From a bacterium (lineage in GTDB: Bacteria > Methylomirabilota > Methylomirabilia > Methylomirabilales > 2-02-FULL-66-22), in assembly GCA_029580855.1 (NCBI GenBank), contig JAKPQH010000137.1, forward strand, positions 62,001-126,000: a stretch of 64,000 bases of DNA. The letters run 5' to 3'. The notes under the pieces were generated by a model, which was not told where the DNA came from, searched no databases, and saw only the letters and a program-made list of their open reading frames with translations. Numbering within the stretch: position 1 is the stretch's first letter; every line of letters starts with the position of its first letter. The translations under genes were made by a program, and so were the position numbers. This document shows, piece by piece, positions 9,175-19,190 of this stretch.

Positions 9175-10134
9175 CTAGGTGGTGCGGGACTCGGACCGAC
9201 TGATCCGTGGATCCAACACGCCGTACAGGATGTCGACACACAGATTGATCGCGACGTACAGCCCGGCGATCACCAGCACGATGCCCTGCACCAAAGCGTA
9301 GTCGCGACGCACCACAGCCTGGATCAGCAGGCGGCCTACGCCCGGGATGTTGAAGACGGTCTCGGTAACCAGCGCTCCACCCATTAGCCCCGCGAACATC
9401 AGCCCCACGATAGTCAAAAGGGGAATAAGTGCGTTGCGGAGCGCGTGCCGAAGCACGACGCGCCGCTCGGGAAGGCCGATCGACCGTGCCGTGCGCACGT
9501 AGTTCTCTTTCAGCACACCCAGCATCATGGACCGCGTCATGCGGGCAAGTAGGGCCGAGTCGTAAAAGCCGAGGGTGATCGCCGGGAGCAGAAGGTAACG
9601 CACGTTCTCCCACAGCCCGTCGCTGAGCGGCTTGTAGCCGGCGACGGGGAGCAGACCGAGGAACACGGCGAAGACCAGGATCAGGTTGAGACCGATCCAG
9701 AACGTGGGCATGGAGATCCCGGCCATGGAGATGAACATGGCCAGAAGGTCGGCCCATGTCCCGTGCCGGACGGCGGCTAGGACGCCGAGACTCAAGCCGA
9801 GGAGCACGGCGACGCTGAGCGACAGCAGCGTCAACATGAGAGTCGGCTCCGCCCGCTCCCAGATCGCCTGTACGACTGGACGGCGCAGGAAGATCGACTC
9901 CCCCAGGTCACCCCGCAGCACATGACCGAACCAGACCGCCCACTGCACGGGCAGCGGTCGGTCCAGCCCGAGATCCCGGCGTAGCTCGGCCGCCCGCTCA
10001 GGCGTGGCCTCGGGTCCGAGCAGCATGTCCGTCGGGTCACCCGGGGTCAAACGGAGCAGAAGGAACACGGCCGTGGCCACCAGCATCATGACCGGGACCG
10101 CCTGCAGGATCCGCCGCGCGATGTATCCGTACAC
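9175..10134 (-). CDS. ABC transporter permease (DppB/OppB type)
   Basis: YIARRILQAVPVMMLVATAVFLLLRLTPGDP...VLRHALRNALIPLLTIVGLMFAGLMGGALVTETVFNIPGVGRL; GTG start at 10134. Confidence 0.93.
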   Translation of the reverse strand: MYGYIARRILQAVPVMMLVATAVFLLLRLTPGDPTDMLLGPEATPERAAELRRDLGLDRPLPVQWAVWFGHVLRGDLGESIFLRRPVVQAIWERAEPTLMLTLLSLSVAVLLGLSLGVLAAVRHGTWADLLAMFISMAGISMPTFWIGLNLILVFAVFLGLLPVAGYKPLSDGLWENVRYLLLPAITLGFYDSALLARMTRSMMLGVLKENYVRTARSIGLPERRVVLRHALRNALIPLLTIVGLMFAGLMGGALVTETVFNIPGVGRLLIQAVVRRDYALVQGIVLVIAGLYVAINLCVDILYGVLDPRISRSESRTT

Positions 10135-10214
10135 GGAGCTTACCTCGAGTCGTCGGTGTATCGGCAAAAGAGCCCGGCGGTGCGGGGGCGGCCACCGGTC
10201 ACCCCTTCCCCTGT

Positions 10215-11846
10215 TTACTCCATCCAGACGTTGTAGAAAAAAGGCCGCAGCATACTTGCGTAGCCCTTCAGGCCCTTACGCGCGCCATGCAGGATGAAGT
10301 ACTCGCCGGTCTTCACCAGAGCCACGTCATCGTAGACCAAGCGCTGCAACTCCTCGACCAGAGCGTACGCCTTCTTCGGATCCCCTTCCGATAGGATCGC
10401 GTCCACCAGTTTGTCTTTCCGCTCGTTCACCCACCACCCCGGCCAACGCTCGTTCAGGAAGACGTGCATGACGGGGTGCTGCTGAGCCGGGTGGCCGGTG
10501 ATGAAGGCGTTCCACAGCTCCGGCTTCTCGCGGCGCGACCGCAGCGTGGGGGTATCCATCACTTGGAGGTCCACCGTCATCCCCGCCGCCTCCAATTGGC
10601 CCTTGAACGTCAGCGCGAGGTCGTAATTCGCCTGGGATTCCTTGTTTGTCATCCAGACCACCGGCTCGCCCTTGTAGCCCGCCTCCTTCAACAGCGCTTT
10701 GGCCTCGTCCGGGTTCGGCCGGTTGAACAGTTCTTTGCCGGCCTCAGAATACATGGCCGTCTCGCGACTGGTGATCCCGGGGTCAAGCCGGTAGAACTCA
10801 GGTGACTGGAAAGCGGCCCGGTTCGCCGGCTCCAGGTTCACAATCTTCTGGATGGCCTTCCGCATCTTGAGGTTGGTGAACATCCCCTGTTTTTTGTTCA
10901 GGTGGATAGCCAGCCACTCGTAGGGCTTGGTGAGGTGCAAGGCTAGGTTCGGATCCGCTTTCAGGCGAGGGTAGGAGCTCCAGCTGAGAATCCCGGCGAA
11001 GTCGTACTCGCCGGTCGCCAGGCCATCGGCTCGCACGGCAGCCTCGTTGGTGATGAGCCAGCGGACCTCGTCGAACCACGCAGTCTTCTTCCCCGCCATG
11101 CCGTCAGGCTCGTCCGAGCGGGCGGCGTAGTTCTCGAAGCGCACACCCTTGATGTGCCGGTCGGGGAGGTGTTCCACGAACTTGAACGGGCCTGTTCCGA
11201 TCATGTCCTTCATGGCTTGCTTGCCCGCGGCATTGGCGACCTCCTCGGGCATAATCGAGGCATCTGGCAGGGCCAGATAGGTCGGGAACAGGCCGGTCGC
11301 CTTGTTGAAGGCTACGGTGATGGTGTGCTTGTCCCTGGCCTTGATCTCGTCAATGCGCTTCGCAGCAATGGTGCCGTTGGCCCCGATCGCCGCCCAACGT
11401 TTCAGCGAGGCGAGGACGTCGGCGGAGGTCATCTCCTTGCCGTTGTGGAACGTGACGCCCTTGCGCAGCCCGATAGTGACAAGCTTGCCGTCCTTACTCG
11501 CCTCGTAGCTCGCGGCGAGCATGGGCTGCGGACTGTACTTTGCGCCGTCCGCGAACAGGCCCTCGAAGAAGTTGCAAACCACGTCCAGCGTCTGGTAGCG
11601 GGTCGTGAATACCGGGTCCAACACCCCCGGCTCTGACCAAAAGCCGACCTTAAGGAGCGGCGTCCTCGTGGGCGCCGCCGCGTGTACCACGCGTGGCAGG
11701 ATACCCACGTCGCCGAGCGTCGCGAGACCCGTAGCGCCCAGAAGCAGCCCCGCAGCCTCGACGAACTGGCGGCGGCTTAAAGCCCCGGAGTGAAATCGCT
11801 CCTGCAAGTTGCGGAGCTTTCCCTCGGTCATGTCGCGCCCGTCCAT
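10215..11846 (-). CDS. ABC transporter substrate-binding protein, SBP family 5, Tat-type signal
   Basis: LSRRQFVEAAGLLLGATG signal; LRKGVTFHNGKEMTSADVLASLKRW; LALPDASIMPEEVANA; family-5 SBP motifs. Confidence 0.92.
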   Translation of the reverse strand: MDGRDMTEGKLRNLQERFHSGALSRRQFVEAAGLLLGATGLATLGDVGILPRVVHAAAPTRTPLLKVGFWSEPGVLDPVFTTRYQTLDVVCNFFEGLFADGAKYSPQPMLAASYEASKDGKLVTIGLRKGVTFHNGKEMTSADVLASLKRWAAIGANGTIAAKRIDEIKARDKHTITVAFNKATGLFPTYLALPDASIMPEEVANAAGKQAMKDMIGTGPFKFVEHLPDRHIKGVRFENYAARSDEPDGMAGKKTAWFDEVRWLITNEAAVRADGLATGEYDFAGILSWSSYPRLKADPNLALHLTKPYEWLAIHLNKKQGMFTNLKMRKAIQKIVNLEPANRAAFQSPEFYRLDPGITSRETAMYSEAGKELFNRPNPDEAKALLKEAGYKGEPVVWMTNKESQANYDLALTFKGQLEAAGMTVDLQVMDTPTLRSRREKPELWNAFITGHPAQQHPVMHVFLNERWPGWWVNERKDKLVDAILSEGDPKKAYALVEELQRLVYDDVALVKTGEYFILHGARKGLKGYASMLRPFFYNVWME

Positions 11847-11908
11847 ATCGTCCTCCTCCGTGCCAGATGCAGTGTGGCCAGGATACGGTTGCGAGAGTCG
11901 GGGACAGG

Positions 11909-11936
11909 ATAACAGGCCAAGGATGGTGAGTGTCAA
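11909..11936 (-). promoter_or_regulatory. Putative sigma70-like promoter of the dpp/dipeptidase operon
   Basis: Minus strand TTGACA - 16 nt - TGTTAT upstream of the SBP start at 11846. Confidence 0.45.
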
Positions 11937-12044
11937 GATGAAACGACGGCTTCTCAGAGAGAACTGAACATTAGCCCCGATGGAAAGACCGATCGATCGC
12001 AGAATGCCGTGGGGCGTTTCAGGAGGAACAGCGCCACAGGCGAA

Positions 12045-12540
12045 AGGAGGCCGGTCGTGAACCAGGAAAGCATCGTTGGGGCCATGGACGACCGCACGCG
12101 TCCCCTGGTGATCGGAAGCCCGCGGCCGGGCAGTCAGGACCCGGCGGTCCGCGCGAGTCCCAACGAGCCGCGTTATCTCCGGCGTCGCCTCCCCCCGGCT
12201 CCAACGCGACGGCGACGTCTGGATGTGCTACGAGGCTGGGCCGTCCGGCTATGACGGCTATCGGCAGTGTACGGCCCTGGGGGTGGCGTGCCAGGGGATG
12301 GCCTTCTCGCGCACGCCCCGCATGCCCGGCGATCGCATCAAGATCGATCGGTGCGATGTGTGCAAGCTTGGGCACTTGTTCCAATCGGGGGACCTCACGC
12401 CAATCACCATCTCGGAACTCCGAGGACACCCTACTCATTTCCGCGGCCGTGCCGCCGGTTTTCCCGCTGGGTGATCTGGTGCGGGATGCCGGCCGCGATG
12501 CGCGCGATGGCTTCAGCAGCCCTCCCCGTCCCTCTTGAAA
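12045..12540 (+). pseudogene. IS110-family transposase remnant
   Basis: VWMCYEAGPSGYDGYRQCTALGVACQGMAFSRTPRMPGDRIKIDRCDVCKLGHLFQSGDLTPITI matches the IS110 pattern (CYEAGPxGY...PGDRxKTDRRDAxKLAxLxxAGELTPV); DLVRDAGRDAR continues in another frame. Confidence 0.75.
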
Positions 12541-12606
12541 ATCAGTATGGTGTCCCCGGGAATACTGAACGCGTTCGGTTCCATCGACCCACAAGGAAGC
12601 CCCACC

Positions 12607-12770
12607 TCAGGCCGCCTCCGCATGGAGTCGGACGCCTAGGGCGCGGGCGACCTTGAGGACGGTGGCGAAGCTTGGGTTGCCGTTCTCACTGAGCGCCTTG
12701 TAGAGACTCTCCCGGCTTAGCCCGGCGTCACGTGCCACCTGCGACATACCCTTTGCGCGGGCAGATCCGC
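12607..12770 (-). pseudogene. HTH antitoxin remnant (addiction-module antidote / HigA-like)
   Basis: Hand-read minus strand: SARAKGMSQVARDAGLSRESLYKALSENGNPSFATVLKVARALGVRLHAEAA*; an in-frame stop precedes it, so the N-terminal part is missing. Confidence 0.75.
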
Positions 12771-12934
12771 TGGCGGCGAAACAGGCTTCACGTCAGCCCC
12801 AGGGCGCAAAGGCCCGTCGAAGGCCGGGGCCGCCGGGACGCTGGACCGTCCCTTCCGGGAGGACAGCGCCTGATGCCGGGCCTCGCTGGGCACCCGGCCC
12901 AATCCGCGCTGGTATCTTGCCGTGTTCTGCCGGT

Positions 12935-13474
12935 AGGTCTACGGTCGTTGCTATTTCGTCGTAACCGTCATCAACGCTGACAGTCGGTGGATCATGGCCT
13001 TGGGATCTCTGCCGCCGGCCCACGGATGATGCCATGGCCCTGGTCCTCCGCACCACCTTGGATCGCACCCCCGGGGCCACCCTGGAAATCGTCACGGAGG
13101 CCGCCCCCGGGTTCATCGACCGGGACTTCTTTCTGGCGTGCGAGGCCGAGCGCCTGAAACGTATTCGCACCCGGATCTACCGCCCCCAGTCCTTCGAGAC
13201 CCTGGAGCGCTACCACTGGCCCTTCCGGGAGGCGGGCCGGGCCGCCCAGCAATCTGCCGATTACCCTGCGGCGCTGGCGCTCATCAGCGAGTGGGTGCAG
13301 ACCTCCAACACGATCCGCCTCCACAGTGCCCTTGCAGCACTCACCTTGTGGGCCTATTACCACGGCGACCCAACGCAGCGTCGTACCACCCGCCGGCCCC
13401 AACTCCCGCAGGCTCGCCTGCCCCGCCGGGAGGCTTGGGAGGTGCACGCCGCCACGGCCCCGACCACAGCCTGA
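12935..13474 (+). pseudogene. Frameshifted rve-type (IS3-like) transposase remnant
   Basis: VYGRCYFVVTVINADSRWIMALGSLPPA then frameshift to TDDAMALVLRTTLDRTPGATLEIVTEAAPGFIDRDFFLACEAERLKRIRTRIYRPQSFETLERYHW...ISEWVQTSNTIRLHSALAALTLWAYYHGDP. Confidence 0.75.
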
Positions 13475-13538
13475 ACCACCCAAGGTCGCACTGGTTCATT
13501 TCTGAACCCGGTTGTCTCGACGGATCGTGGACAGAACA

Positions 13539-13636
13539 ACGGCCCTTCAATCGCGCTTCGTCGGGCGGCACCCGCGAGTTCCTGCCGACACTCCACCAAC
13601 GTCCTCCCGCAAGTTGCTTCCGCACCAACGTCCCCT
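13539..13636. repeat. Copy B of ~100-bp dispersed repeat
   Basis: acggcccttcaatcgcgcttcgtcgggcggc...cctcccgcaagttgcttccgcaccaacgtcccct; partner of 6995..7094. Confidence 0.8.
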
Positions 13637-14335
13637 ACGTCAACTGAAGGAACGCGATGCTGTAGCAGACGCCCCGCTTGCCCTCGGAGTTCGATGAGAC
13701 GATTGACCCCGCACTGCACACCTACCGCCTGGAAAGCGGTAGGTTCGGACGGTCGGCGATTCGACATCGACGGTCGTCCGGACCCGGTTCCCCGTCTTGC
13801 GCGGCGATGGAGTGTGTGATCCGCGTCTCCGTGCGGGGCCCCGAGGCGACGGCGACGGAGCCGCGGCCCCAGCCCGGGTTGCGGAGGTGCGCGCACTCCG
13901 GGAGCTGATGCCCCTCCGCCACTGGACGATCTGGCTGATACTCTGGTGCGGGCGGTGGGCGCGCAGGAGGTGGACCTGGTCGCGTGCGCCCTGCCCGGAG
14001 CGAAGGTCGCATTCCGGCCCCCTCGCGCTCTCGCGGCGGAGGTCGCCGACCCGGCGGGCCACCGGTCCGCCGCGGCCCCTCCGTGCGGGACCTTCGGGCT
14101 CCAGCCCCGGGAGCTCGTGAGATCACATGGGCCGTGCGGTCCGGTCCGGAAGATTCGCACGCGCCCAGTCGACCCCACCCCGGGGCACTCGCCTGCCGGC
14201 GAGGGGTATCCCCCATCCCTGAGAGGGAGACTAATCACGGGCCGGGCGGAAATGCGCTGAGCGAATCTGGGGCTTATCAAGTCCTGTCGGACGGGCGAGG
14301 TTGGCGATAGGCTTGGGTTCGCGTGTTAAGCGCGG

Positions 14336-14746
14336 CTACTTGAAAAGATCATCGAAGGCCTGCCGACCGGACCGGGGGGCGGCGGCCTGCGTCTCGCGCT
14401 CCACGGTCGTGCGCGGCTTCCAGAGCGGGCAGTCGTTACGCGCATCCTTCACGGCAATCCTCACCGCAATCGGCTGCCGGCACTGCAGCCGGGCACCCGG
14501 ATCGAAGAACGTGCACTGCGTGCAGGCGTGGAGGTCGGCGCCGCACTTGCTGCACCGCGCGGTGCGCACGTCCGCGGTGGCCAGTTCGCCCGCGCAGCGC
14601 GCACACCGGATGACCTCTCGCCACTGCATCAGGTTCACGGCGCGAGGCCCCTCGGGCTGGTCGGTAGGCGGACGCCGACGGGGCGCCCGCGGCGTGTTTC
14701 GGTCGTCGTCCTGATATCCGCGCTGTCGGTACTTGCGATCTGCCAT
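14336..14746 (-). CDS. Zinc-ribbon hypothetical protein
   Basis: CARCAGELATADVRTARCSKCGADLHACTQCTFFDPGARLQCRQPI...DARNDCPLWKPRTTVERET; several CxxC pairs. Confidence 0.75.
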   Translation of the reverse strand: MADRKYRQRGYQDDDRNTPRAPRRRPPTDQPEGPRAVNLMQWREVIRCARCAGELATADVRTARCSKCGADLHACTQCTFFDPGARLQCRQPIAVRIAVKDARNDCPLWKPRTTVERETQAAAPRSGRQAFDDLFK

Positions 14747-14917
14747 CGCCCCGTCTCGCCCTCGGTCGCGCACTCCGCGCCATCTGGCTGGCGCTCGGCC
14801 GCAGGCCGCTTTTTACGATTTCCGAGACCAGCCCCGGCGCCGCGATGGCCGCGCCGATCGGGGAGGCGATCGGACCGGGTGCCTAAGCCCAAGCTGCTGC
14901 CCAACGTTGGTATGAAA

Positions 14918-14995
14918 TGGTGTCCCCAGCGGGATTCGAACCCGCGTTATCGGCTTGAAGGGCCGACGTCCTAGGCCGGGCTAGACGATGGGGAC
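14918..14995 (-). tRNA. tRNA-Glu (anticodon TTC), CCA encoded
   Basis: Reverse complement GTCCCCATCGTCTAGCCCGGCCTAGGACGTCGGCCCTTCAAGCCGATAACGCGGGTTCGAATCCCGCTGGGGACACCA folds as a cloverleaf; anticodon loop CCTTCAA. Confidence 0.93.
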
Positions 14996-15389
14996 ACGAA
15001 ATCTCTCGAACCATGAGGAGCCATTGGCGGATCGGACGGTTTTTTATAACACAGAAGACGCCCGGTGCCAAGCGCGACCCGCTTTCTCCTGCCGCCGTAG
15101 GGGCAGGCCGCCCGGCACCGAATATTTCCGTTGACGCCGAATGAATTGGACACTAGGGTAAGTCCCGATCGTCGGCGGAGAGATCGGCCCTGAGCCGAAC
15201 GGATCGTTTCACCGCTAATCTTGTCACGGGTCTCACACCGGGGCCGCCGGGATCGGCAACCGCCGAGATGCGGGCCGTACCTTTCCGGCGCGCCTGCGAT
15301 GAGGCGACGGCGTTCGGGGGTGCGCCCGGGGTCGTGACGCTTCGAAGGATTTCGAAAGGGGGTAGCATCCCCGACGACGAGGCGATGGG

Positions 15390-15866
15390 ATGCGTTGTCG
15401 GCACACGGTGCCGGACTGGCACCGGCAGGTGGCCGCCGGAGAGGTAACCCGACCCATCTTCGCTGCGTGTCGCTTGCTGGTCAAAGAGACAGAGCGCGCG
15501 GCGGACTCGCAGAAGATCGCCTGTGCTTACTGGGGGCGCCAGCGCGAGTGCCCCTCGTACGAGGGACCGGATTCGAGTTCGAGCGAGAGGGTTCGCTCCA
15601 GAGATGCCGCGGTGGCCGGTGCGCCCGTCACGCCGGACGCCGTTTGGCCGGTTCGACGGTCCGGCGGCGCCGACGGCCAACGCATCCTGTTGATGGCGCT
15701 CGGCGGTCTGTCCGTCGTCCTCCTGGGAGGGGTGGTTGCCATAAGCGTGGCGGCCCTTCTGGGACGTCGGCTCCGGACCGATTACGTGGTCGTTGCGCTG
15801 GCCGGCGCCTCGGTGTCCTTGATCGCGCACACGCTGACCCTGCTTCGGCGGTGGGCGAAGCGGTGA
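15390..15866 (+). CDS. Hypothetical protein with Cys-containing N-terminus and two C-terminal TM helices
   Basis: AADSQKIACAYWGRQRECPSYEGP; ILLMALGGLSVVLLGGVVAISVAALLG; YVVVALAGASVSLIAHTLTLL. Confidence 0.6.
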   Translation: MRCRHTVPDWHRQVAAGEVTRPIFAACRLLVKETERAADSQKIACAYWGRQRECPSYEGPDSSSSERVRSRDAAVAGAPVTPDAVWPVRRSGGADGQRILLMALGGLSVVLLGGVVAISVAALLGRRLRTDYVVVALAGASVSLIAHTLTLLRRWAKR

Positions 15867-15940
15867 CCGCGGCCATCCGGGCGGAGCGCCGGCTGCCCGC
15901 CGTCCACGTGGAGCGGGACGAAAACCGAAAGGAGACACAC

Positions 15941-16282
15941 ATGCGAACGGGGTGCGGACATGCTCTGGTTGTTGGCTTGCTGCTGGCCGGCCTCCTGAGC
16001 GGCTGCGCGACGACCGTTGGTCGCCAGGAAAGCGTGGGCCTCCCGACGGCGGAGAACCCGGAGTATCTGGGCCACCCTTTCCGGTTGGTGGCGCTTCCTC
16101 TCCACGCGACCGGGAACATCCTCCGCTACGGCCTGGTGGAGCCTTTCTACTTCCTGATGAACACGATGCCGGACTTCGTGGGCCTCAGCCTGGAGGAGCA
16201 GCAGCACCTTCGAGATCGCCAGGATACATGGGCGCACTGGTACAAGGCCAACATCGCGGACTACAATCCGCCTGCGAAGTAG
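15941..16282 (+). CDS. Hypothetical lipoprotein
   Basis: MRTGCGHALVVGLLLAGLLSGCATT lipobox; aaaggaga upstream of ATG. Confidence 0.8.
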   Translation: MRTGCGHALVVGLLLAGLLSGCATTVGRQESVGLPTAENPEYLGHPFRLVALPLHATGNILRYGLVEPFYFLMNTMPDFVGLSLEEQQHLRDRQDTWAHWYKANIADYNPPAK

Positions 16283-16410
16283 GCTGTAGTTTCGCGCGGA
16301 CACGGGCGCGGCCGTCGGGTCGCGCGTGAAAGGCATTCGAGCGAGCCGCGCGACAGCTGGCCCCCGCGCACCGCGCGGACGCTCGCGCGCGCAGGGGTCG
16401 GGACGGGAAC

Positions 16411-16740
16411 ATGAAAAGCGTCGGCAAAGTCCGTAAGCGCCGCGCACGCGGGCGACCCGCCTCGACGGCTGCGCGCCGGGTTGCGGGTGATGCCCGCCTC
16501 CGGGGGGCCGCCGCCTCTTTGGACGCCGAGGACATCGCGTTGGCCCGTTTGCAGGCGCATCTGCGCCGGACAGAGACCATTCACGCCGCGGTACCGTCCG
16601 CCGCTCCCGCCTCGCGACGGACGACGGTTCGGCTGCCGGCCGCACTCCTCGACCGCCTGCGCGAGCGGGCCAAGCGCGACGGTGTGACACCGTCCAAAAT
16701 CGTCGAGCTGGCCCTGGAACGCCTCCTGCGCCCGCGCTGA
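16411..16740 (+). CDS. Ribbon-helix-helix (CopG-like) DNA-binding protein
   Basis: RRTTVRLPAALLDRLRERAKRDGVTPSKIVELALERLL. Confidence 0.7.
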   Translation: MKSVGKVRKRRARGRPASTAARRVAGDARLRGAAASLDAEDIALARLQAHLRRTETIHAAVPSAAPASRRTTVRLPAALLDRLRERAKRDGVTPSKIVELALERLLRPR

Positions 16741-17429
16741 ACACCGGGATTTTTTGTTCGTGCGCGCGCACCCAGCCTCTTCAGAAACAGTCGAGGACAC
16801 AGGCTCGAAACCCGGGGCGTGGGCGCCGTGGGTTTTCGCACCACGGGCCTCGGCGCGGGCGTGCGACGCAGGCGGTGCGCCGGGACGTGCCGGGAGCGAG
16901 GATGGCGCGCGCCGGTCCCGAGGGGGCGTTCGCACGTCCGTTCTCTCCCTCGTGACGCTGGTCGTCCTGGCGGCGATCGTCGTCGTGGTCCTGGCCGGAA
17001 ACCTGGGTCCGCCCGAACAGCCTCCGCCTCCAGGCGTCCCATCCTCGCCCGAGCCAACCCACCGCGAACCCGCCGCCGACGCGCCGGAGATCGCCGCCCC
17101 GTGCGGCCCTCGGTGAAAAACTCGGGCCGAGGCGCCCCGGCGGCGATGCCGCGATGTCGCTCTTGCATCGAGGACCCGGGCGCGCTATATAAGGCGTGCC
17201 CGAGAGGTGCAGCACGGCGGTGCGGGCGCGGGGAAAACCCCGGACCGGCATCCCCAAGATCTTTCCGTACGGGTGGAAGCGGATCCGCAGTGCGTCTGCT
17301 GCGGCCACCCGGTTCCGGATCACCCTCGAGGGTACAAACGGCTATGCCCCCACGGCGGTTTTTTTGTATCGCCTGGGCGGTTGCTCGGACCGGGCGCGGC
17401 CTGCGGGCCGGCGCGAACAGGAGGACCTG

Positions 17430-17618
17430 ATGCCCATCGTCACCATCGTTTTGCGGGAAGGCCGGACTGTGGAGCAGAAGCGCGAAATGGTCAAGGCGGT
17501 CACCGAGGCCATCGTGCGCACGACCAACGCCAAGCCGGAGGCGGTCCACATCGTGGTGCACGACGAGCCGGCCACGAACATCGGAAACGGCGGACAGCTC
17601 CTCGCGGACAAGCGCTGA
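17430..17618 (+). CDS. 4-oxalocrotonate tautomerase family protein
   Basis: 62-aa MPIVTIVLREGRTVEQKREMVKAVTEAIVRTTNAKPEAVHIVVHDEPATNIGNGGQLLADKR with Pro after Met. Confidence 0.92.
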   Translation: MPIVTIVLREGRTVEQKREMVKAVTEAIVRTTNAKPEAVHIVVHDEPATNIGNGGQLLADKR

Positions 17619-18011
17619 CGCAACCGGCGGCGACCCCGCGGCGGGCCCGGCACCCGGTTCCAGGTCATGGCGGCAGCGGACGGCGGGACCGGACGCCTGG
17701 CGGATCGGTCGGCCGCCGGGTGTCGCCCGGGGTTGCCACCGCTGCCTCGCGGAGGGGTTGCCGTCCTGACGGGGGCGCCATCGCGTACCGGTTCGGCGCG
17801 GACCGGGGGTTGCGAAGCCCCCCTATCGGTAGATTCTCGCGGTCCAGCGGCAAGAAGTCCTCACCGCGGCCAGAAAGGTAAGCACGGGGAGCCGCCCGAG
17901 GGGCCCGACTCCCCGCCGCTGTTCCGCGTGCCGCTGCACCGGTTAGACGCCAGAGGAGACGTGCGCGCGGGAAGCGCTGTGGGGGCCGGCCCTCCGGACG
18001 GTGGACAACTC

Positions 18012-18809
18012 ATGGACGAGCGCAAGGTCGCCGCATTTTACGATGTGGTGGGCAATACCTACGATCAGTCCCTCTACTTCCTCGCGTGCGAAGCCCCCTA
18101 CCGCTCCGAGATACGACGACTTTCGGCGGGACGGCGATTCCGACGGCTGGTGGACCTGGGCTGCGGGACCGGAAAGCAGACGGTCATGCTGGCGCCCCTG
18201 GCCGACGAGGTCGTGGCCGTCGATATCTCCCCGTCCTCGCTCCAGCAGGCCGAGGCGCGCTGCGCCGGCGCCAATGTCCGGAACGTCCGCTTCCTCCACG
18301 AAAGCATCGTCGCCCTCTCGCTCGAATCGGGATCCGTGGATGGAATCTTCTCCTACGGTGACGTGATCTCGCACGTTCACGACGCCTACCGACAGGTGTT
18401 TCGCGAAAGCGCCCGCGTCCTTCGACCCGGCGGTTTCCTGGCCTGCGAGGTCGACGGGAAATGGGAACTGGACATGCTTCTGCACGACCCACAGGAGCGG
18501 GCGCGGGCGCGGGCGGCCCGCGGAGTAGGCCATCTGCGCGTGTGGCGAGACATCCCGTGCAAGACCTTCACGGATCGCGAGCTCCGGGGCGACCTGGCGG
18601 CGGCCGGACTGCGCCCCGTCAGCATGCGGGGCGTGAACATCCTGCACTGCCTACTCCCCCCATCGGTGCTGATGGGGCTGCCGCATAGCGTGGGCGCGGG
18701 CTGGCGGGCGATCTCGACCGCCCTGCGGGGGTTGGACGCGGTGGTGGCGAGGCTGCCGTGGTTTTACCGGCTGGCGTCGACCCGGCTTGTGGTGGCGGTC
18801 AGAGAGTGA
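18012..18809 (+). CDS. Class I SAM-dependent methyltransferase
   Basis: LVDLGCGTGKQTVMLAPLADEVVAVDISPSSLQQAEARC...VLRPGGFLACEV. Confidence 0.9.
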   Translation: MDERKVAAFYDVVGNTYDQSLYFLACEAPYRSEIRRLSAGRRFRRLVDLGCGTGKQTVMLAPLADEVVAVDISPSSLQQAEARCAGANVRNVRFLHESIVALSLESGSVDGIFSYGDVISHVHDAYRQVFRESARVLRPGGFLACEVDGKWELDMLLHDPQERARARAARGVGHLRVWRDIPCKTFTDRELRGDLAAAGLRPVSMRGVNILHCLLPPSVLMGLPHSVGAGWRAISTALRGLDAVVARLPWFYRLASTRLVVAVRE

Positions 18810-18974
18810 ACTCCGGGCGGGGCCGATCGTCGGGTGAGGCGGGTGAGCCGGGCGCCCCAAGTTCCTCGGCGCCCGTTTGATCACCGCGGGCGCGTCCAGG
18901 GCGCTCTAAGAGGGTTCCCCGGCCCCTCCGACGCATCGGACGTTACAGACCTCCAGACAGGCGATACTTCGGGG

Positions 18975-19190
18975 TCAGCTTCGGATCGCTTGTCTCTTGA
19001 GGACCTGTACCTGCACCTTGAGGGCATCCTCGACGAGGGGCAGTCTCAGGTTGTAGCGCTCGTACAGCATGTTGAGCGCCGTCACGTTCCCGGCCCGGGC
19101 GTTCTGAATGAGTTTTGTTCGGGTCAGCGACTCGGCAAGCTCGAAGTCGTCGATGCGTCGTTTGATCGCCAGGTACTCGCGGGTCTTCAT
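18975..19190 (-). CDS. Small hypothetical protein (71 aa)
   Basis: MKTREYLAIKRRIDDFELAESLTRTKLIQNARAGNVTALNMLYERYNLRLPLVEDALKVQVQVLKRQAIRS; regular helical composition. Confidence 0.55.
   Translation of the reverse strand: MKTREYLAIKRRIDDFELAESLTRTKLIQNARAGNVTALNMLYERYNLRLPLVEDALKVQVQVLKRQAIRS

Noticed and set aside
13678-14310. Several overlapping 60-160 aa ORFs on both strands
   Set aside because: Mutually overlapping, Arg/Pro/Gly-rich, no motifs; treated as non-coding or decayed DNA next to IS remnants.
16754-17116. 120-aa ORF with one hydrophobic stretch
   Set aside because: TM-like segment (LSLVTLVVLAAIVVVVLAGNLG) is suggestive, but there is no convincing start and composition is biased; not called.
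17190-17400. Possible riboswitch-like leader upstream of the tautomerase gene
   Set aside because: GC-rich with a T7 run (cggtttttttg), but I could not match it to a known riboswitch core.
17667-18011. N-terminal 115 aa of the 380-aa methyltransferase ORF
   Set aside because: Arg/Gly/Pro-rich with no conservation signals; the methyltransferase proper starts at 18012.
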